Of a stretch of DNA of 64,000 nt, positions 34,768 to 44,670 are shown in pieces (within the stretch, counting starts at the first letter, position 1; each line of letters begins with the position of its first letter). The stretch comes from SIG480 sp045649265. Lineage in GTDB: Bacteria; Bacillota; Clostridia; Oscillospirales; JAAYXM01. A program made the translations under genes and the position numbers. The stretch covers positions 1 through 64,000 of the forward strand of contig JAZRPO010000059.1 in assembly GCA_045649265.1 (NCBI GenBank), written 5' to 3'. The notes beneath the pieces were generated by a model. It ran no database searches. It saw only the letters and a program-made list of their open reading frames with translations, and had not been told where the DNA came from.

Positions 34768-35475
34768 ATGCAAAAAAGCAAGGATTCGAGAGACATTTTT
34801 GCAGTTTTTAAACCGGGCAGCTTTATGGAGTCTGCCACCTTTGGTGAAAAATTCCGTTACTGGTTCAAAAATGTATACTGGTATCATTTTAAAATCGCAA
34901 CATTTATTGCCATTGTCTTAATTGTTTTGGTCTGCATGCTCATTTCTGATATTTTCTTCCGCGAGCATAACGATTTGGATTACATTCTTGCAGGAGCTGT
35001 TTTTGCAGAAAGCGAAGCGATGCAGGCTCTGTCAGATAAAATGCTTCCCTTCATCGATGCCGGGGAGGATGAAACTCCGGCCATCGGAAGGCAGATGCTC
35101 TGCACTCAGAGCATTATGGGAACGGGCGATCAGGCTCTCGTTATGGATGAATTCACTCGTGCAAGCATAGATAAAATAGCTATCAGCATGGCTGACGACG
35201 AAATTCTCCTTTTCTTTTTAGATGAAAAATACATAAAGTGGTATGCAGAACAAGGTGCGTTCGAGCCTCTTTCTAACCTTGGAATAAAAAGTGATAACGA
35301 GTTTTTCGTCCGCGTTGATACTACCGCTTTTTTTAAGGACCTTAACATTCATCATAACAACGGAATATATGCCGCAATAAAGGTCAAAAACACTTCTCGC
35401 CTTAAAAACGAGAGAATACTGGAGAAATACGAAAATTCAACCCGCGTGCTTGCGGGCATTCTTGCCGGAGGCTGA
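34768..35475 (+). CDS. Uncharacterised membrane-anchored protein
   Basis: A 235-residue protein with one strong transmembrane helix at about 42-62 (IATFIAIVLIVLVCMLISDIFF). A short cytoplasmic basic-aromatic head (FRYWFKNVYWYHFK) precedes it. The remaining ~170 residues should be extracytoplasmic and contain QALSDKMLPFIDAGEDE and FVRVDTTAFFKDLNI. No known domain is recognised. It starts 4 bases after lysS and ends 6 bases before the TrkH-type channel, so it lies in their operon. It may be an accessory subunit, but nothing in the sequence proves this. Confidence 0.7.
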   Translation: MQKSKDSRDIFAVFKPGSFMESATFGEKFRYWFKNVYWYHFKIATFIAIVLIVLVCMLISDIFFREHNDLDYILAGAVFAESEAMQALSDKMLPFIDAGEDETPAIGRQMLCTQSIMGTGDQALVMDEFTRASIDKIAISMADDEILLFFLDEKYIKWYAEQGAFEPLSNLGIKSDNEFFVRVDTTAFFKDLNIHHNNGIYAAIKVKNTSRLKNERILEKYENSTRVLAGILAGG

Positions 35476-35480
35476 TTATA

Positions 35481-36854
35481 ATGGGTCTTTTTTCTAAACA
35501 GGAATCAGCAGTTCATCCTGAAAGAAAAGTCAGCCCGACAAAGAGTATCCTTCTGATTTTCCTTGTCATTATTCTTATTGGAGCTTTTCTCCTGATGCTG
35601 CCGATATCATCTGCAAACTCATGTTACACAAGCTTTGTTACAGCGCTGTTTACTTCGACCAGCGCGACCTGCGTAACCGGACTTACCGTGGTTGATACTC
35701 TCTCGTATTGGTCACGCTTCGGGCAGATTGTTATTCTCCTGCTTATTCAATGCGGAGGCTTGGGTTTCATGGCGTTTGCTACTGTTTTTTCACTCGTTCT
35801 CCACAGAAGAATTTCTCTCCGCGAAAGGCTTATAATGACTCAGGCCTTTTCGATTAACGAAATTTCAGGAATCGTCAGGCTGACTCAGCACATTCTCCTG
35901 CGTACATTTCTTTTTGAGGGAATAGGTGCTCTCCTCCTTGCGACAAGATTTATTCCGGAATACGGCTTTGGAGAAGGCCTCTTCAAAAGTGTCTTTCATT
36001 CAGTTTCCGCCTTCTGCAACGCAGGCTTTGATATTATCGGGGTCTCTTCCGAGCATATCGGAAGCTTCAGCAAATACATTGCTGACCCCGTCGTATGCCT
36101 GACAGTCATCTCGCTTATGATTCTCGGCGGTCTCGGCTTCTTTGTCTGGGAGGATGTCCTGAACCGACAGTCTGTGAGGAGCTTCAGCCTTCACACAAAG
36201 CTTGTGCTTATCACCACGTCGGTGCTTATTTTGTCAGGAACAGCCTTGTTCCTTCTCTTTGAGTATGGAAACGAAAACACAATCGGAAGCCTTCCTTTCT
36301 GGCAGAAGCTTATGGCGGCTCTCTTCCAGTCCTCCACAACAAGAACTGCGGGCTTCTTTACAATCTCTCAGCAGGGCATGACCACCTCATCCAAAGTTCT
36401 TTCAACATTCCTTATGTTCATCGGTGGTTCTCCGGGCTCTACTGCCGGCGGAATTAAAACCGTAACACTTGCGGTCCTCGTTCTTACAGCATTTTCTGTA
36501 ATGAGAGGTCGGGCCGAAGTCACGGCATTTGAACGCAGAATCCCGCCGCAAACAGTTTTCAAGGCTGTCACGGTCATGATTGTTGCCGCATTCCTCACGG
36601 CTGTTGTAGCAATCATAATCGCTCTTACAAACAACATCAATATGATAAATGCGATGTTTGAGAGCGTATCCGCCTTTTCAACAACCGGGATCAGCACGGG
36701 CATAACCGCATCACTCAACACCTTTTCACAAATTACACTTATTCTTCTTATGTACTTTGGCCGCGTCGGCTTGCTTACACTCAGTATTGCGCTTGTTGCA
36801 AAGAGGAAGCCATCAAAAATCAGCTATACTGAGGGCAAGCTTATAATCGGTTAG
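35481..36854 (+). CDS. ktrB: Potassium uptake channel subunit, TrkH/KtrB family
   Basis: The 457-residue membrane subunit of a Ktr/Trk potassium importer. Four M1-P-M2 repeats are suggested by the P-loop segments TSTSATCVTGLTVVDT, SVSAFCNAGFDIIG, TTRTAGFFT and ESVSAFSTTGISTGI, each with the filter glycine. Repeated hydrophobic helices span the length. The cytosolic RCK partner follows 18 bases downstream. The length fits KtrB rather than the longer E. coli TrkH. Confidence 0.94.
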   Translation: MGLFSKQESAVHPERKVSPTKSILLIFLVIILIGAFLLMLPISSANSCYTSFVTALFTSTSATCVTGLTVVDTLSYWSRFGQIVILLLIQCGGLGFMAFATVFSLVLHRRISLRERLIMTQAFSINEISGIVRLTQHILLRTFLFEGIGALLLATRFIPEYGFGEGLFKSVFHSVSAFCNAGFDIIGVSSEHIGSFSKYIADPVVCLTVISLMILGGLGFFVWEDVLNRQSVRSFSLHTKLVLITTSVLILSGTALFLLFEYGNENTIGSLPFWQKLMAALFQSSTTRTAGFFTISQQGMTTSSKVLSTFLMFIGGSPGSTAGGIKTVTLAVLVLTAFSVMRGRAEVTAFERRIPPQTVFKAVTVMIVAAFLTAVVAIIIALTNNINMINAMFESVSAFSTTGISTGITASLNTFSQITLILLMYFGRVGLLTLSIALVAKRKPSKISYTEGKLIIG

Positions 36855-36872
36855 TAATTTGGAGGTAATAAT

Positions 36873-37529
36873 ATGGATTCTTTTCTTATAATAGGTATGG
36901 GCCGCTTCGGATCTTCTCTCGCATTGGAGCTTTCAAACCTCGGCCATGATGTTCTGATAATTGATAAATCCGAGGAGCGTGTCTCTCCGCTTGCCGACCG
37001 CGTTACACATGCGGTAATCGGCGATGCGAAAGACGAAAACGTTATGAACTCTCTCGGAGTGCGTAATTTTGATGTTGCCGTCGTTGCTATGGCAGACGAT
37101 ATTGAAGACAGCGTTCTTATAACAATTATGCTCAAAGAATTGGGCGTAAAAAAAGTTGTTTCAAAAGCTCAGAGCCTTCTTCACATGAAGGTTCTTGAAC
37201 GAATCGGCGCAGATACTACGGTCTTTCCGGAGCGCGATATGGGAAAGCGCCTTGCTCAACAGCTTTCGGCGAAGAACATAATAGATTTCATTGAGCTTTC
37301 GGATGCACATAGCATAGTTGAAATAGAAGCTCCGTCACAATGGTTTGGCAAAACCCTTGCTCAGCTTAACATCCGAGGAGAATACGGCTTGAACGTAATC
37401 GCCGCACGCGACAAGTCTGCCCGCGACCTGACCGTTTCTCCCACAGCTGCATATCTTATTCGCGAGGGTGACGTTCTTATTGTTATCGGCGAAAATGACG
37501 ATATCAACAAGCTTCGTAGCGAGAGCTGA
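36873..37529 (+). CDS. ktrA: Potassium uptake regulatory subunit, TrkA/KtrA family
   Basis: A 218-residue single RCK protein. The Rossmann nucleotide-binding loop is IIGMGRFGSSLALEL, with an acidic end of strand 2 (LIIDKSEERV). The second Rossmann part has VSKAQSLLHMKVLERIGAD. The C-terminal RCK-C domain is at about 135-215. It gates KtrB through ATP, ADP or cyclic-di-AMP in relatives. The GGAGG ribosome site precedes the ATG. The stop overlaps the next start (TGATG). Confidence 0.94.
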   Translation: MDSFLIIGMGRFGSSLALELSNLGHDVLIIDKSEERVSPLADRVTHAVIGDAKDENVMNSLGVRNFDVAVVAMADDIEDSVLITIMLKELGVKKVVSKAQSLLHMKVLERIGADTTVFPERDMGKRLAQQLSAKNIIDFIELSDAHSIVEIEAPSQWFGKTLAQLNIRGEYGLNVIAARDKSARDLTVSPTAAYLIREGDVLIVIGENDDINKLRSES

Positions 37530-38284
37530 TGCAGGAAATCAAAAGTCGGCAAAATCCGACGGTAAAAAAACTCCGTGCACTCTCAAAAGACCGCGAGGCC
37601 CGCAGGCAATACGGTGAATTTGTGTGTGACGGTGAAAAGCTTCTGTATGAGGCAATCTCCGAAAACGTTGAAATAACAACAATTCTGACAAGCGAGAGCT
37701 TTGTAGCGCGCCTCCCCGATGTTCCGGGGGCAGATTTGTATGTCGCACCGGCAGACCTTCTTGAAAGCGTCACAACACTCAAAAGCGCACAAGACGTTAT
37801 TTTTTCCTGCCGAATAAAGCAGGCAAGCCCCAAAAGCATTTCTCGCGCAATTATGCTTGACAGACTCCAGGACACCGGAAATATAGGAACTATTATCCGC
37901 ACGGCGGATGCTTTCGGGATTGACGCGGTTTTCTGTGACGGAACAGCCGATGTTTATAACCCGAAAACAATCCGTTCTGCAATGGGCTCTGTTTTCCGAG
38001 TTCCGATAATACAGGCTGATTTTGAAAAGCTCATTCCTGAGCTTCGCAGTAAGGGGAAGAAAATATATTGCTCCGAACTTTACGGAAATGTAATTTCGCT
38101 CTCTGAATGCGATATAACCGATGCCTTTGTTGTCATCGGAAATGAAGGAAAGGGCGTTCGGCCGGAGATTTCTGCCCTTTGTGACGGAAGTATCATAATC
38201 CCGATGACAGGTGCGGCAGAATCTCTCAACGCATCAGTTGCTGCTGCAATATTTATGTATGAAATGAGTGGGCAGAATGATTAA
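37529..38284 (+). CDS. SpoU/TrmH-family RNA 2'-O-methyltransferase
   Basis: A 251-residue SPOUT methyltransferase with the three motifs LQDTGNIGTIIRTADAFG, VVIGNEGKGVRPEI and IPMTGAAESLNASVAAAIFMYE (last shown in part). The N-terminal substrate-binding domain covers about 1-100. Relatives methylate 23S rRNA (RlmB) or tRNA; the exact site cannot be told from sequence. It starts on the ktrA stop by a one-base overlap and overlaps dprA by 8 bases at the end. Confidence 0.9.
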   Translation: MQEIKSRQNPTVKKLRALSKDREARRQYGEFVCDGEKLLYEAISENVEITTILTSESFVARLPDVPGADLYVAPADLLESVTTLKSAQDVIFSCRIKQASPKSISRAIMLDRLQDTGNIGTIIRTADAFGIDAVFCDGTADVYNPKTIRSAMGSVFRVPIIQADFEKLIPELRSKGKKIYCSELYGNVISLSECDITDAFVVIGNEGKGVRPEISALCDGSIIIPMTGAAESLNASVAAAIFMYEMSGQND

Positions 38285-39434
38285 CATGGAAAAGTGGGTA
38301 TGGTTTTCGGAGTCCTTGTACAAAGGAAGCCGGAAACCCTCCTTTCTGCTTTCATACTTTTCCGATGTTTCTGAAATTTTCGCGGCAGACCGCGAAGCTC
38401 TTGCAGGCTGCGGCGTCTCTCTTACCGAAAAGGAGCTTTCTGCGCTTACCTGCAAAAATCTTGACAGAGCGAGAAAAATCATATCCGACTGCGAAAGGGC
38501 GGGAATCAGAATAATTCCTCGCACATCGCCCGAATATCCTCAAAGGCTTCTTGAAATTCCCGATGCGCCGATTCTTCTCTATGCAAAGGGCAAGCCTCTG
38601 TCTGTTGACGATGAGGTTTTAGTCGCAGTGGTCGGAACTCGCAAGGCCTCAGCCCAAGGCCAGCATGCAGCAAGGAAGCTTTCCTCTGAAATCGCCGAAA
38701 TGCACGGCGTCATTGTAAGCGGAATGGCTCGAGGAATTGACGGAATAGCTATGTCATCAGCTCTTGACGCCAAAGGCTATGTCATCGGCGTTCTCGGCTG
38801 TGGGCTTGACATCTGCTATCCCCGTGAAAACAGAGAGCTTATGAAAAGGGTTCAGACGCTCGGCACTCTTATTTCTGAGTATCCGCCAAAAACCAAACCC
38901 GATAAAATGAATTTCCCCGTACGCAACAGAATTCTTAGCGGAATAGCTCTTGGTACGGTTGTGATTGAGGCACCGCAAAAAAGCGGAGCTCTTATCACCG
39001 CAAGGCTTGCTCTGGAACAGAACAGAGATGTTTTTGCCGTTCCTTCCGGAATTTTTGAAGCCTTAGCAGCAGGTTCAAATTCGCTCATAAGAGAAGGGGC
39101 AATCCCTGTTATGTCGGGCAGAGATGTTCTTTTGGAATATGCAAGCCTTTATTCACACAAAATCAACTTAAATGTCAACACTGCTCGCGCATCCGACACA
39201 CCCCCTACAAAGCAGGAAAGCGAGTGTGTTCTTACCGATACTTTTCTCTCTGCTCATTCTCCGGATGAACAGGCAATCCTCAAAGCAATCTCCAAAGGCA
39301 GCATGAGAACAGATGAGATATCCCATGAAGCCAATATGCCAATGGCGAAGGCTCTCTCGCTTCTCACTCTCCTCGAAATACGCGGAAGCATCAAGCAGCT
39401 TCCTGGAAGCCGTTTTGAAATCAAGAATAATTAA
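38277..39434 (+). CDS. dprA: DNA-processing protein DprA
   Basis: The natural-transformation RecA loader, 385 residues by the ATG at 38277. The extended Rossmann fold is clear: VAVVGTRKASAQGQ, SGMARGIDGIAM, GVLGCGLDICYP, LISEYPP, FPVRNRILSG and EAPQKSGALITARLALEQ. A winged-helix domain at about 315-385 (DEQAILKAISKGSMRTDEIS) completes it. It starts inside the preceding methyltransferase. Upstream of topA is its usual place in Firmicutes. Confidence 0.95.
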   Translation: MINMEKWVWFSESLYKGSRKPSFLLSYFSDVSEIFAADREALAGCGVSLTEKELSALTCKNLDRARKIISDCERAGIRIIPRTSPEYPQRLLEIPDAPILLYAKGKPLSVDDEVLVAVVGTRKASAQGQHAARKLSSEIAEMHGVIVSGMARGIDGIAMSSALDAKGYVIGVLGCGLDICYPRENRELMKRVQTLGTLISEYPPKTKPDKMNFPVRNRILSGIALGTVVIEAPQKSGALITARLALEQNRDVFAVPSGIFEALAAGSNSLIREGAIPVMSGRDVLLEYASLYSHKINLNVNTARASDTPPTKQESECVLTDTFLSAHSPDEQAILKAISKGSMRTDEISHEANMPMAKALSLLTLLEIRGSIKQLPGSRFEIKNN

Positions 39435-39449
39435 AAGGAGTTTCTTCAT

Positions 39450-41633
39450 ATGTCATATCTTGTAATAGTGGAGTCGCCAACCAAGGTTAAAACAATCGGC
39501 AAGCATCTTGGAAGTAAATATACGGTCAAGGCCTCCATGGGCCACCTGCGCGACCTTCCCAAAAGTGATTTGGGAATAGATATTGACAGTGGCTTTGTGC
39601 CCAAATATCTTGTAATACGCGGAAAGAGTGCTCTTATCCGCGAGCTTCGTGCGCTCGCTGAAGAGAGCGATGCTATCTACCTCGCTACTGACCCTGACCG
39701 CGAGGGTGAAGCAATTTCATGGCATTTAAAAGAACTCCTTAACCTTGACGAGAAGAAAACAAAACGAGTTACATTTAATGAGATTACCAAAAACGCAATT
39801 GTCGAGGGTATAAAACATCCTCGTGATATAGACGAAAACCTTGTAAACGCACAGCAGGCGCGCCGGCTTCTTGACAGAATCGTCGGCTATAAGCTCTCGC
39901 CGCTTCTCTGGAAAAAGGTCAGATACGGCCTTTCGGCAGGCCGCGTTCAATCCGTTGCAACGCGACTTGTAATTGACAGAGAAAACGAAATCCGCGATTT
40001 TATTCCGCGCGAATTCTGGACTATTGATGCAAGCTTTTCACGAATTGCTCCCAACTCAGGCAGCTTTACTGCAAAATTCTACGGTACGGAGAAAAAGAAA
40101 TTTGAGCCGGCATCTGCGGAGGAAACAAACGCAATTATCGAGAGCATTAAAAATGCAGAATTTCTTGTAAAATCCATAAACCGTACACAGAAAAAGCGTT
40201 CTCCCGTTCCGCCGTTTATCACATCAACTCTTCAACAAGAGGCTTCGCGCCGGTTTGGTATGTCCCCCAGCCGCACAATGGCTATTGCCCAGCAGCTCTA
40301 CGAGGGTATTGAGGTTGACGGAATGGGCCTTACAGGTCTTATTACCTATATGAGAACTGACTCTTTAAGGCTTGCAGATGAGGCTATTTTCTCAGTCAGA
40401 AACTTCATCAAGTCCACCTACGGCGACAACTTCTGCCCGAAATCTCAAAGAGTTTTCAAAACGAAAAAAAGCGCGCAGGATGCTCACGAAGCAATTCGCC
40501 CTGCATACGTTGACCTCACTCCTGAAAAGCTCAAAAAGAATCTCTCCTCAGACCAGTTCAAGCTCTATCGCATAATCTGGTCCCGTTTTGTCGCATGTCA
40601 GATGGAAAGCGCTATATATGATACGGTAAGTGTTGATATAAAGGCTAATGAATATATGTTCCGTGCATCAAGCTCTAAAATTGCTTTTAAGGGCTATACT
40701 GCGGTATACTCCGACATGGCAGCAGAGACGGAGGATGCCGAGGAAAACTCCTTGCCGGAGCTTTCAGAAAATGAAAAGCTTATCTTTAACGGTGAGAAAA
40801 GTGAGCAGCATTTCACTTCTCCTCCCGTCCGGTATACAGACGGCAGCCTTATCAAAGCTCTTGAAGAAAAAGGCGTAGGTCGCCCGAGCACGTATGCACC
40901 GACAATTTCTACGATTCTCGACCGCGAATACATTATCAAAGACGGAAAGAGCTTAAAACCCACTCCGCTCGGAGAGGTCGTAAACGGACTTATGGTTGAG
41001 CAGTTCTCAGATATAATAGACGTTGAATTTACGGCTCACATGGAGGAGCAGCTTGATGAAATTGAAGCCGGAAACAAGGATTGGAAGAAAACCCTTGAAG
41101 ATTTCTACGCTCCCTTTGCCAAGGAGCTTAAAGATGCTGAGGTTGCTCTTGAAGGAAAGCGTTTGAAGGTCCCCGAGGAAGTAACGGATGTTGTCTGTGA
41201 GCTTTGCGGAAAAAATATGGTTATTAAATCAGGACGTTTTGGCAAGTTCCTTGCATGCCCGGGATTTCCCGATTGCAAGAACACAAAAGCCATAGTTGAA
41301 ACTACTCCCGGCGAATGTCCTGAATGCGGTGGCACGATTCTCAAAAAGAAATCCAAAAACGGATATTGGTACTATGGCTGTGAAAAGTTCCCTGAATGTA
41401 CGTTTATGACATGGAATGTTCCTCAGAAGGAAAAATGCGAGGTATGCGGAAAAACACTTTACAAGAGGTCAGGGCGCGGATCTAAAAAAATGTTCTGCGC
41501 AAATCCGCAGTGTGAAAAATATGAACCGCAGCAGGAAAAAACCGAAAAGAAGCCTTCCAAAGAAACAACAAAAAAAGGCTCCTCAAAGAAAACAACCTCA
41601 AAAAAGAGCACGGAGAAGAAAAAGAGTGAGTAG
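39450..41633 (+). CDS. topA: DNA topoisomerase I
   Basis: A type IA enzyme that relaxes negative supercoils, 727 residues. The Toprim domain is at 1-120 (VIVESPTKVKTIGKHLG, ATDPDREGEAISWH), and the active-site Tyr is residue 300 in LITYMRTDS. Three C4 zinc-finger repeats follow (CELCGK...CPGFPDC, CPECGG...CEKFPEC, CEVCGK...CANPQC). A Lys/Ser/Thr-rich tail of about 30 residues ends the protein. The tail overlaps the trmFO start by 8 bases. Confidence 0.97.
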   Translation: MSYLVIVESPTKVKTIGKHLGSKYTVKASMGHLRDLPKSDLGIDIDSGFVPKYLVIRGKSALIRELRALAEESDAIYLATDPDREGEAISWHLKELLNLDEKKTKRVTFNEITKNAIVEGIKHPRDIDENLVNAQQARRLLDRIVGYKLSPLLWKKVRYGLSAGRVQSVATRLVIDRENEIRDFIPREFWTIDASFSRIAPNSGSFTAKFYGTEKKKFEPASAEETNAIIESIKNAEFLVKSINRTQKKRSPVPPFITSTLQQEASRRFGMSPSRTMAIAQQLYEGIEVDGMGLTGLITYMRTDSLRLADEAIFSVRNFIKSTYGDNFCPKSQRVFKTKKSAQDAHEAIRPAYVDLTPEKLKKNLSSDQFKLYRIIWSRFVACQMESAIYDTVSVDIKANEYMFRASSSKIAFKGYTAVYSDMAAETEDAEENSLPELSENEKLIFNGEKSEQHFTSPPVRYTDGSLIKALEEKGVGRPSTYAPTISTILDREYIIKDGKSLKPTPLGEVVNGLMVEQFSDIIDVEFTAHMEEQLDEIEAGNKDWKKTLEDFYAPFAKELKDAEVALEGKRLKVPEEVTDVVCELCGKNMVIKSGRFGKFLACPGFPDCKNTKAIVETTPGECPECGGTILKKKSKNGYWYYGCEKFPECTFMTWNVPQKEKCEVCGKTLYKRSGRGSKKMFCANPQCEKYEPQQEKTEKKPSKETTKKGSSKKTTSKKSTEKKKSE

Positions 41634-42951
41634 TGCATATGTTATAGGAGCGGGGCTTGCAGGCTGTGAAGCTGCGTGGCAGCTTGCAAAAAGAGGTATT
41701 GACGTTACCCTTTTTGAAATGAAGCCAGATAAAATGACCCCTGCTCACAAATCATCCGGCTTTGCAGAGCTTGTCTGCTCAAACTCTCTTCGCGCAGCTA
41801 ATATTGAAAATGCAGTAGGGCTTCTCAAAGAGGAAATGCGGAGACTTGATTCTCTCATTATGCAAGCCGCAGATTCTACCCGCGTCGAAGCAGGCGGGGC
41901 GCTCGCTGTTGACAGAGACAGGTTTTCCAGCTATATTACAGAAAAAATCAAAAACCACGATCATATAACCGTCAAAACCGGTGAAATTGAAAAGCTTCCC
42001 GAAGCACGTCCGCTCATTGTCGCAACAGGGCCGCTTACGCAGGAGCCGCTTGCCTCGTCTGTCAGGGAGAGTCTCGGCGGAGATGAGTTTCTCGGGTTCT
42101 TTGATGCAGCAGCTCCGATTGTTACCTTTGAGAGCATAGATATGCAAAGTGCTTACTTTAAATCCCGCTATGACAAGGGAAGCGCAGACTATATCAACTG
42201 CCCTTTGTCAGAGGCGGAATACAAGGCTTTTATTGAAGCTCTTGTTGCTGCTGAGTGTGCCGAGATTCACGGTTTTGAAGACTCGAATGTTTTTGAAGGA
42301 TGTATGCCGGTTGAGGTTATGGCAAAGCGCGGCTTTGAAACTCTTCGTTTCGGCCCCTTGAAGCCCGTCGGCCTGCGCGACCCGAAAACAGGGGTTACTC
42401 CCTATGCAGTTGTCCAGCTTCGCCGTGACAACCGTGAGGGAACGCTTTATAATCTGGTAGGCTTTCAGACTCACCTTAAATTCGGCGAGCAAAAAAGAGT
42501 TTTCTCCATGATTCCTGCGCTTCGGAATGCGGAATTTGTCAGATATGGGGTTATGCACAGAAATACATATATCAAATCTCCCAGTCTTTTAAATTGCGAC
42601 TATTCCGCAAAGCAAGATGATATGCTTTATTTTGCAGGACAAATGACAGGTGTCGAGGGGTATGTTGAATCCGCCTCTTCAGGTCTGCTTGCAGGGCTTT
42701 CGCTTGCGTGCAGGCTGCTTGGAATTTTCTGCCCGAAATTTCCGCAGGAAACTGCGATAGGCGCACTCTCAACATATATAAGCTCAGGAAGTGTCGGGGA
42801 TTTTCAGCCTATGAACATAACCTTTGGCATCATGCCGCCTCTTACTGAGCGGATACGTGTAAAAAAAGAAAAGAACGCTGCCCTTGCAAAGCGTTCTCTT
42901 GACATAATAGATGCAATTTCCGAAAAACTACGGAAGGATGAAACTGTATGA
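41626..42951 (+). CDS. trmFO: Methylenetetrahydrofolate--tRNA-(uracil-5-)-methyltransferase TrmFO
   Basis: A folate- and FAD-dependent enzyme that forms m5U54 in tRNA, 441 residues. The N-terminal FAD loop is YVIGAGLAGCEAAWQLAKRG. Catalytic cysteines lie in ELVCSNSLRA and CMPVEVMAKRG. GQMTGVEGYVES is the late FAD motif. A longer frame reads upstream through topA, but the GTG at 41626 has GGAG 10 bases before it and gives the family length. The four-base overlap ATGA couples it to plsX. Confidence 0.96.
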   Translation: MSSAYVIGAGLAGCEAAWQLAKRGIDVTLFEMKPDKMTPAHKSSGFAELVCSNSLRAANIENAVGLLKEEMRRLDSLIMQAADSTRVEAGGALAVDRDRFSSYITEKIKNHDHITVKTGEIEKLPEARPLIVATGPLTQEPLASSVRESLGGDEFLGFFDAAAPIVTFESIDMQSAYFKSRYDKGSADYINCPLSEAEYKAFIEALVAAECAEIHGFEDSNVFEGCMPVEVMAKRGFETLRFGPLKPVGLRDPKTGVTPYAVVQLRRDNREGTLYNLVGFQTHLKFGEQKRVFSMIPALRNAEFVRYGVMHRNTYIKSPSLLNCDYSAKQDDMLYFAGQMTGVEGYVESASSGLLAGLSLACRLLGIFCPKFPQETAIGALSTYISSGSVGDFQPMNITFGIMPPLTERIRVKKEKNAALAKRSLDIIDAISEKLRKDETV

Positions 42952-43973
42952 GAATTATACTTGATACAATGGGAAGCGATAACGGTGCGGTAGAATTTGT
43001 CCGGGGTGCTCTTCTTGCACTTGAAACGCTCAATGTTGATATTTCTTTTGTCGGTAACGAAAAAGAGCTTTCCTCTCTCATTTCGGAAGCTGACCCCGAG
43101 GGCAAATTCAAAAACAAAATCTCGGTTGTAGCCGCAAGCCAGGTTGTCGATATGAATGACGACCCTCTGGCTGTTATGAAAGCAAAGCCTGACGCTTCAA
43201 TGACCGTTGCACTAAAGCTTCTGGCAAACGGCGAAGGCGATGCTCTCGTTTCAGGCGGGAACACCGGCGCGCTTCTCACTCAGGCAACTCTCATTCTCAA
43301 AAGAATTCGCGGAATCCGTCGGGCAGCACTCGCTCCGATTACTCCGACAGCAACAGGCTCAGCTCTCCTTATAGATAGCGGAGCAAACGCCGAATGTACT
43401 CCGGAGTACCTCTATCAATTCGCTCTTATGGGCTCATTTTACGCAAAGCATACGATGGGCATTTCCTCACCAAGGGTAGGACTTTTGAACAACGGCGCTG
43501 AGGAGCATAAGGGAGATACGCTTCATCAGGAGGCATATAAGCTCCTCCTTTCCTCACATAATAACGGTGAAATAAACTTTGTCGGAAACATCGAGGGGCG
43601 TGACGGGCCTCTCGGCAAGGTGGATGTTGTTGTTGCTGACGGATTTTCAGGAAACATCTACCTTAAAACAATGGAAGGCATCGGGCTTTTCTTTTCAAAA
43701 GAGCTCAAAAATATTTTTTACTCCTCTCTCGTCGGCAAGCTCTCCGGCCTTATGCTTAAATCTGCTATAAATGTTTTCCGCAAGAAGGTTGATTATAACA
43801 ACGCAGGAGGTGCACCTCTTCTAGGAGTTCAGAAACCCGTTATAAAGGCTCACGGCTCGTCAAAGGCGAGTGCAATCTGTAACTGCATAATACAGGCGAA
43901 GACTTATTGCGAGTCGCAAATGGTTGATAAAATATCTCAAAGTATTAAAAAAGAGGAAAAGACAGATGAGTAA
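42948..43973 (+). CDS. plsX: Phosphate acyltransferase PlsX
   Basis: PlsX makes acyl-phosphate from acyl-ACP for phospholipid synthesis. The 341-residue protein shows MRIILDTMGSDNGAVEFVRGA, VDMNDDPLAVMKAKPDAS, ALVSGGNTGALL, LLNNGAEEHKG and IEGRDGPLGKVDVVVADGFSGN. It is flanked by trmFO and rnc; the acpP gene often found between plsX and rnc is missing here. The stop overlaps the rnc start by 8 bases. Confidence 0.96.
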   Translation: MRIILDTMGSDNGAVEFVRGALLALETLNVDISFVGNEKELSSLISEADPEGKFKNKISVVAASQVVDMNDDPLAVMKAKPDASMTVALKLLANGEGDALVSGGNTGALLTQATLILKRIRGIRRAALAPITPTATGSALLIDSGANAECTPEYLYQFALMGSFYAKHTMGISSPRVGLLNNGAEEHKGDTLHQEAYKLLLSSHNNGEINFVGNIEGRDGPLGKVDVVVADGFSGNIYLKTMEGIGLFFSKELKNIFYSSLVGKLSGLMLKSAINVFRKKVDYNNAGGAPLLGVQKPVIKAHGSSKASAICNCIIQAKTYCESQMVDKISQSIKKEEKTDE

Positions 43974-44670
43974 GCTTCCCGATATGTCAGAACTTAATGC
44001 TTTCCAAAAACAAATCGGGTATACCTTTAAGAACCTCGATTTGCTCATTCGTGCGCTGACTCACAGCTCATATGCAAACGAGAACAGAGCTTCAGGCGTG
44101 CGTGACAATGAGCGGCTTGAATTTTTGGGTGACTCTGTCCTTGGAATGAACACGGCACTCTATCTTTTTGAAGAGTATCCGCAGCTGCCGGAAGGCGAAA
44201 TGACAAAAATGCGCTCCTCTCTTGTCTGCACAGGTGCGCTTTGTGCGCGTGCACGTGAGATAAACCTCGGCTCCGTTCTGCTGCTTGGCCACGGTGAAGA
44301 AAGCGGTGGCGGGAGAGAGCGTGATTCTATCCTTGCCGATGCGTTTGAAGCCGTAATCGGTGCGATTTATCTTGATTCGGGAGAATTGGCAGCGCGTTCA
44401 TTTATAAAAAAATTTGTGTTTGATCGCGAAATTAACGGCAAAGAATCAATCACTGATTACAAAACGACTCTCCAGGAAATTGTTCAGAAAAATCACGGTG
44501 AAAAACTTTCCTATAGACTTCTTGAATCAAGCGGCCCTGATCATGAGCGCAATTTTGTGGTTGAGGTTTTGATTAACTCAAACCCGGTAGGAAAGGGCCT
44601 TGGGCATAGCAAAAAAGAAGCTGAGCAGATGGCCGCGCACGAAGCCTTAAAGCTCATGGGTATTGAATAA
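43966..44670 (+). CDS. rnc: Ribonuclease III
   Basis: A dsRNA-specific endonuclease of 234 residues. The endonuclease signature NERLEFLGDSVLGM and the DAFEAVIGAIYLD metal residues are present. The dsRNA-binding domain starts near 160 (DYKTTLQEIVQKNHGEKLSY) and ends GHSKKEAEQMAAHEAL. The ATG at 43966 sits on the end of plsX. The following radical SAM gene overlaps its stop by one base. The smc and ftsY genes common after rnc are not present. Confidence 0.97.
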   Translation: MSKLPDMSELNAFQKQIGYTFKNLDLLIRALTHSSYANENRASGVRDNERLEFLGDSVLGMNTALYLFEEYPQLPEGEMTKMRSSLVCTGALCARAREINLGSVLLLGHGEESGGGRERDSILADAFEAVIGAIYLDSGELAARSFIKKFVFDREINGKESITDYKTTLQEIVQKNHGEKLSYRLLESSGPDHERNFVVEVLINSNPVGKGLGHSKKEAEQMAAHEALKLMGIE

